Shown: positions 63,741-64,000 of the stretch, piece after piece
How the letters are laid out: every line of letters begins with the position of its first letter
Numbering within the stretch: position 1 is the stretch's first letter
Source: Rahnella variigena
Lineage (GTDB): Bacteria; Pseudomonadota; Gammaproteobacteria; Enterobacterales; Enterobacteriaceae
Direction: 5' to 3'
Assembly: GCF_003610915.1 (NCBI RefSeq)
Contig: NZ_NSDJ01000001.1
Location: forward strand, 2,542,001 to 2,606,000
Length of the DNA stretch: 64,000 bases
Program-made: the position numbers and the translations under genes
The notes under the pieces: model-generated
What the model was told of the DNA's origin: nothing
The model's input: the letters and a program-made list of their open reading frames with translations, nothing else
Databases searched by the model: none

Positions 63741-64000
63741 TTTGCTGATTAACGCCATCGAAGAAACGTTATTGATGACCGCAATTTCCGGGCTGTTTTC
63801 GCTGATCGCCGGTTTGCCGCTGGGTCTGATTCTGGTGATGAGCAGTCCCGGCGGAATTGCCGAAAATCGCTGGGTTAACCGCTCGCTCGGGCTGGTCATT
63901 AACGGATTCCGTTCGCTGCCATTTATCATTTTGCTGGTAGCACTGATCCCGGTTACCCGTTTTCTGGTCGGTACGTCTCTCGGTACCTGGGCGGCGATTG
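63721..64000 (+). CDS. MetI-type ABC transporter permease, cut by window edge
   Basis: The first 93 residues of an inner-membrane permease. The start [24 protein letters not shown] aligns with the E. coli MetI start, supporting the ATG at 63721 within the end of the ATPase gene. The first helix is followed by [25 protein letters not shown] and TSLGTWAAI, the conserved MetI pattern. The reading continues past the right edge. Confidence 0.92.
   Translation, partial: MSPVMIDLLINAIEETLLMTAISGLFSLIAGLPLGLILVMSSPGGIAENRWVNRSLGLVINGFRSLPFIILLVALIPVTRFLVGTSLGTWAAI

Noticed and set aside
1..64000. CRISPR arrays, tRNA/rRNA genes, insertion sequences or prophage
   Set aside because: No regularly spaced repeats, cloverleaf-type sequences, transposase or phage genes were found on reading either strand.

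Overview
The window is chromosomal DNA of a Gram-negative enterobacterium (order Enterobacterales). Gene order and protein sequences follow the Escherichia coli cfa-to-dtpA, sap, psp and liv neighbourhoods closely, but with differences: no ydhP, sodB, nemR, pspE or tyrR where E. coli has them, and several added genes. Gene content and the level of protein divergence suggest the Yersiniaceae (a Rahnella- or Serratia-like organism). That placement is inference from memory of family sequences, not from a search. No rRNA, tRNA, insertion sequence, prophage or CRISPR array is seen.

Layout: 1-21400 is a conserved housekeeping block: cfa (cut by the window edge), purine nucleoside exporter punC with its regulator punR, purR, the tiny membrane gene ynhF, mepH, grxD, rnt, gloA, nemA, ydhL, ydhF, the efflux set ydhIJK divergent from slyA, then slyB, anmK, mliC, pdxH, tyrS, pdxY and gstA. 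21568-29361 is an insert between gstA and dtpA. It holds a DHDPS-family lyase, three cyclic-di-GMP enzymes, a small membrane protein and an AraC-type regulator. 29497-38389 holds the peptide importer dtpA, a two-domain CMD/AhpD-like protein and the sapABCDF peptide transporter. 38500-40030 is a small metal-control island: a COG0523 GTPase behind a near-perfect Zur box, then the Fur-controlled small RNA RyhB. 40036-45409 is the phage-shock regulon (pspF divergent from pspABCD-ycjXF) with a sigma-54 promoter and an upstream PspF site.

45524-49524 is the most unusual part. It is a compact class II microcin-type export locus: a 63-residue precursor with a GA-type double-glycine leader, divergent from a CvaA-like adaptor and a CvaB-like C39 peptidase/ABC exporter. 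No immunity gene is recognisable. A 23-codon leader ORF with a strong ribosome binding site overlaps the adaptor start. The remainder holds hemB, a methyl-accepting chemotaxis protein with a FliA-like promoter, a YgdI/YgdR-type lipoprotein, the branched-chain amino-acid transporter livKHMGF, opgB, and a MetQNI-type transporter whose permease gene runs off the right edge.

Themes: envelope stress and peptide handling (sap, psp, slyB, mliC, mepH, opgB, microcin exporter), nutrient uptake (dtpA, liv, met-type), metal-dependent control (Zur, Fur/RyhB) and cyclic-di-GMP signalling. Many intergenic hairpins and inverted repeats were read by eye. Their roles are inferred.
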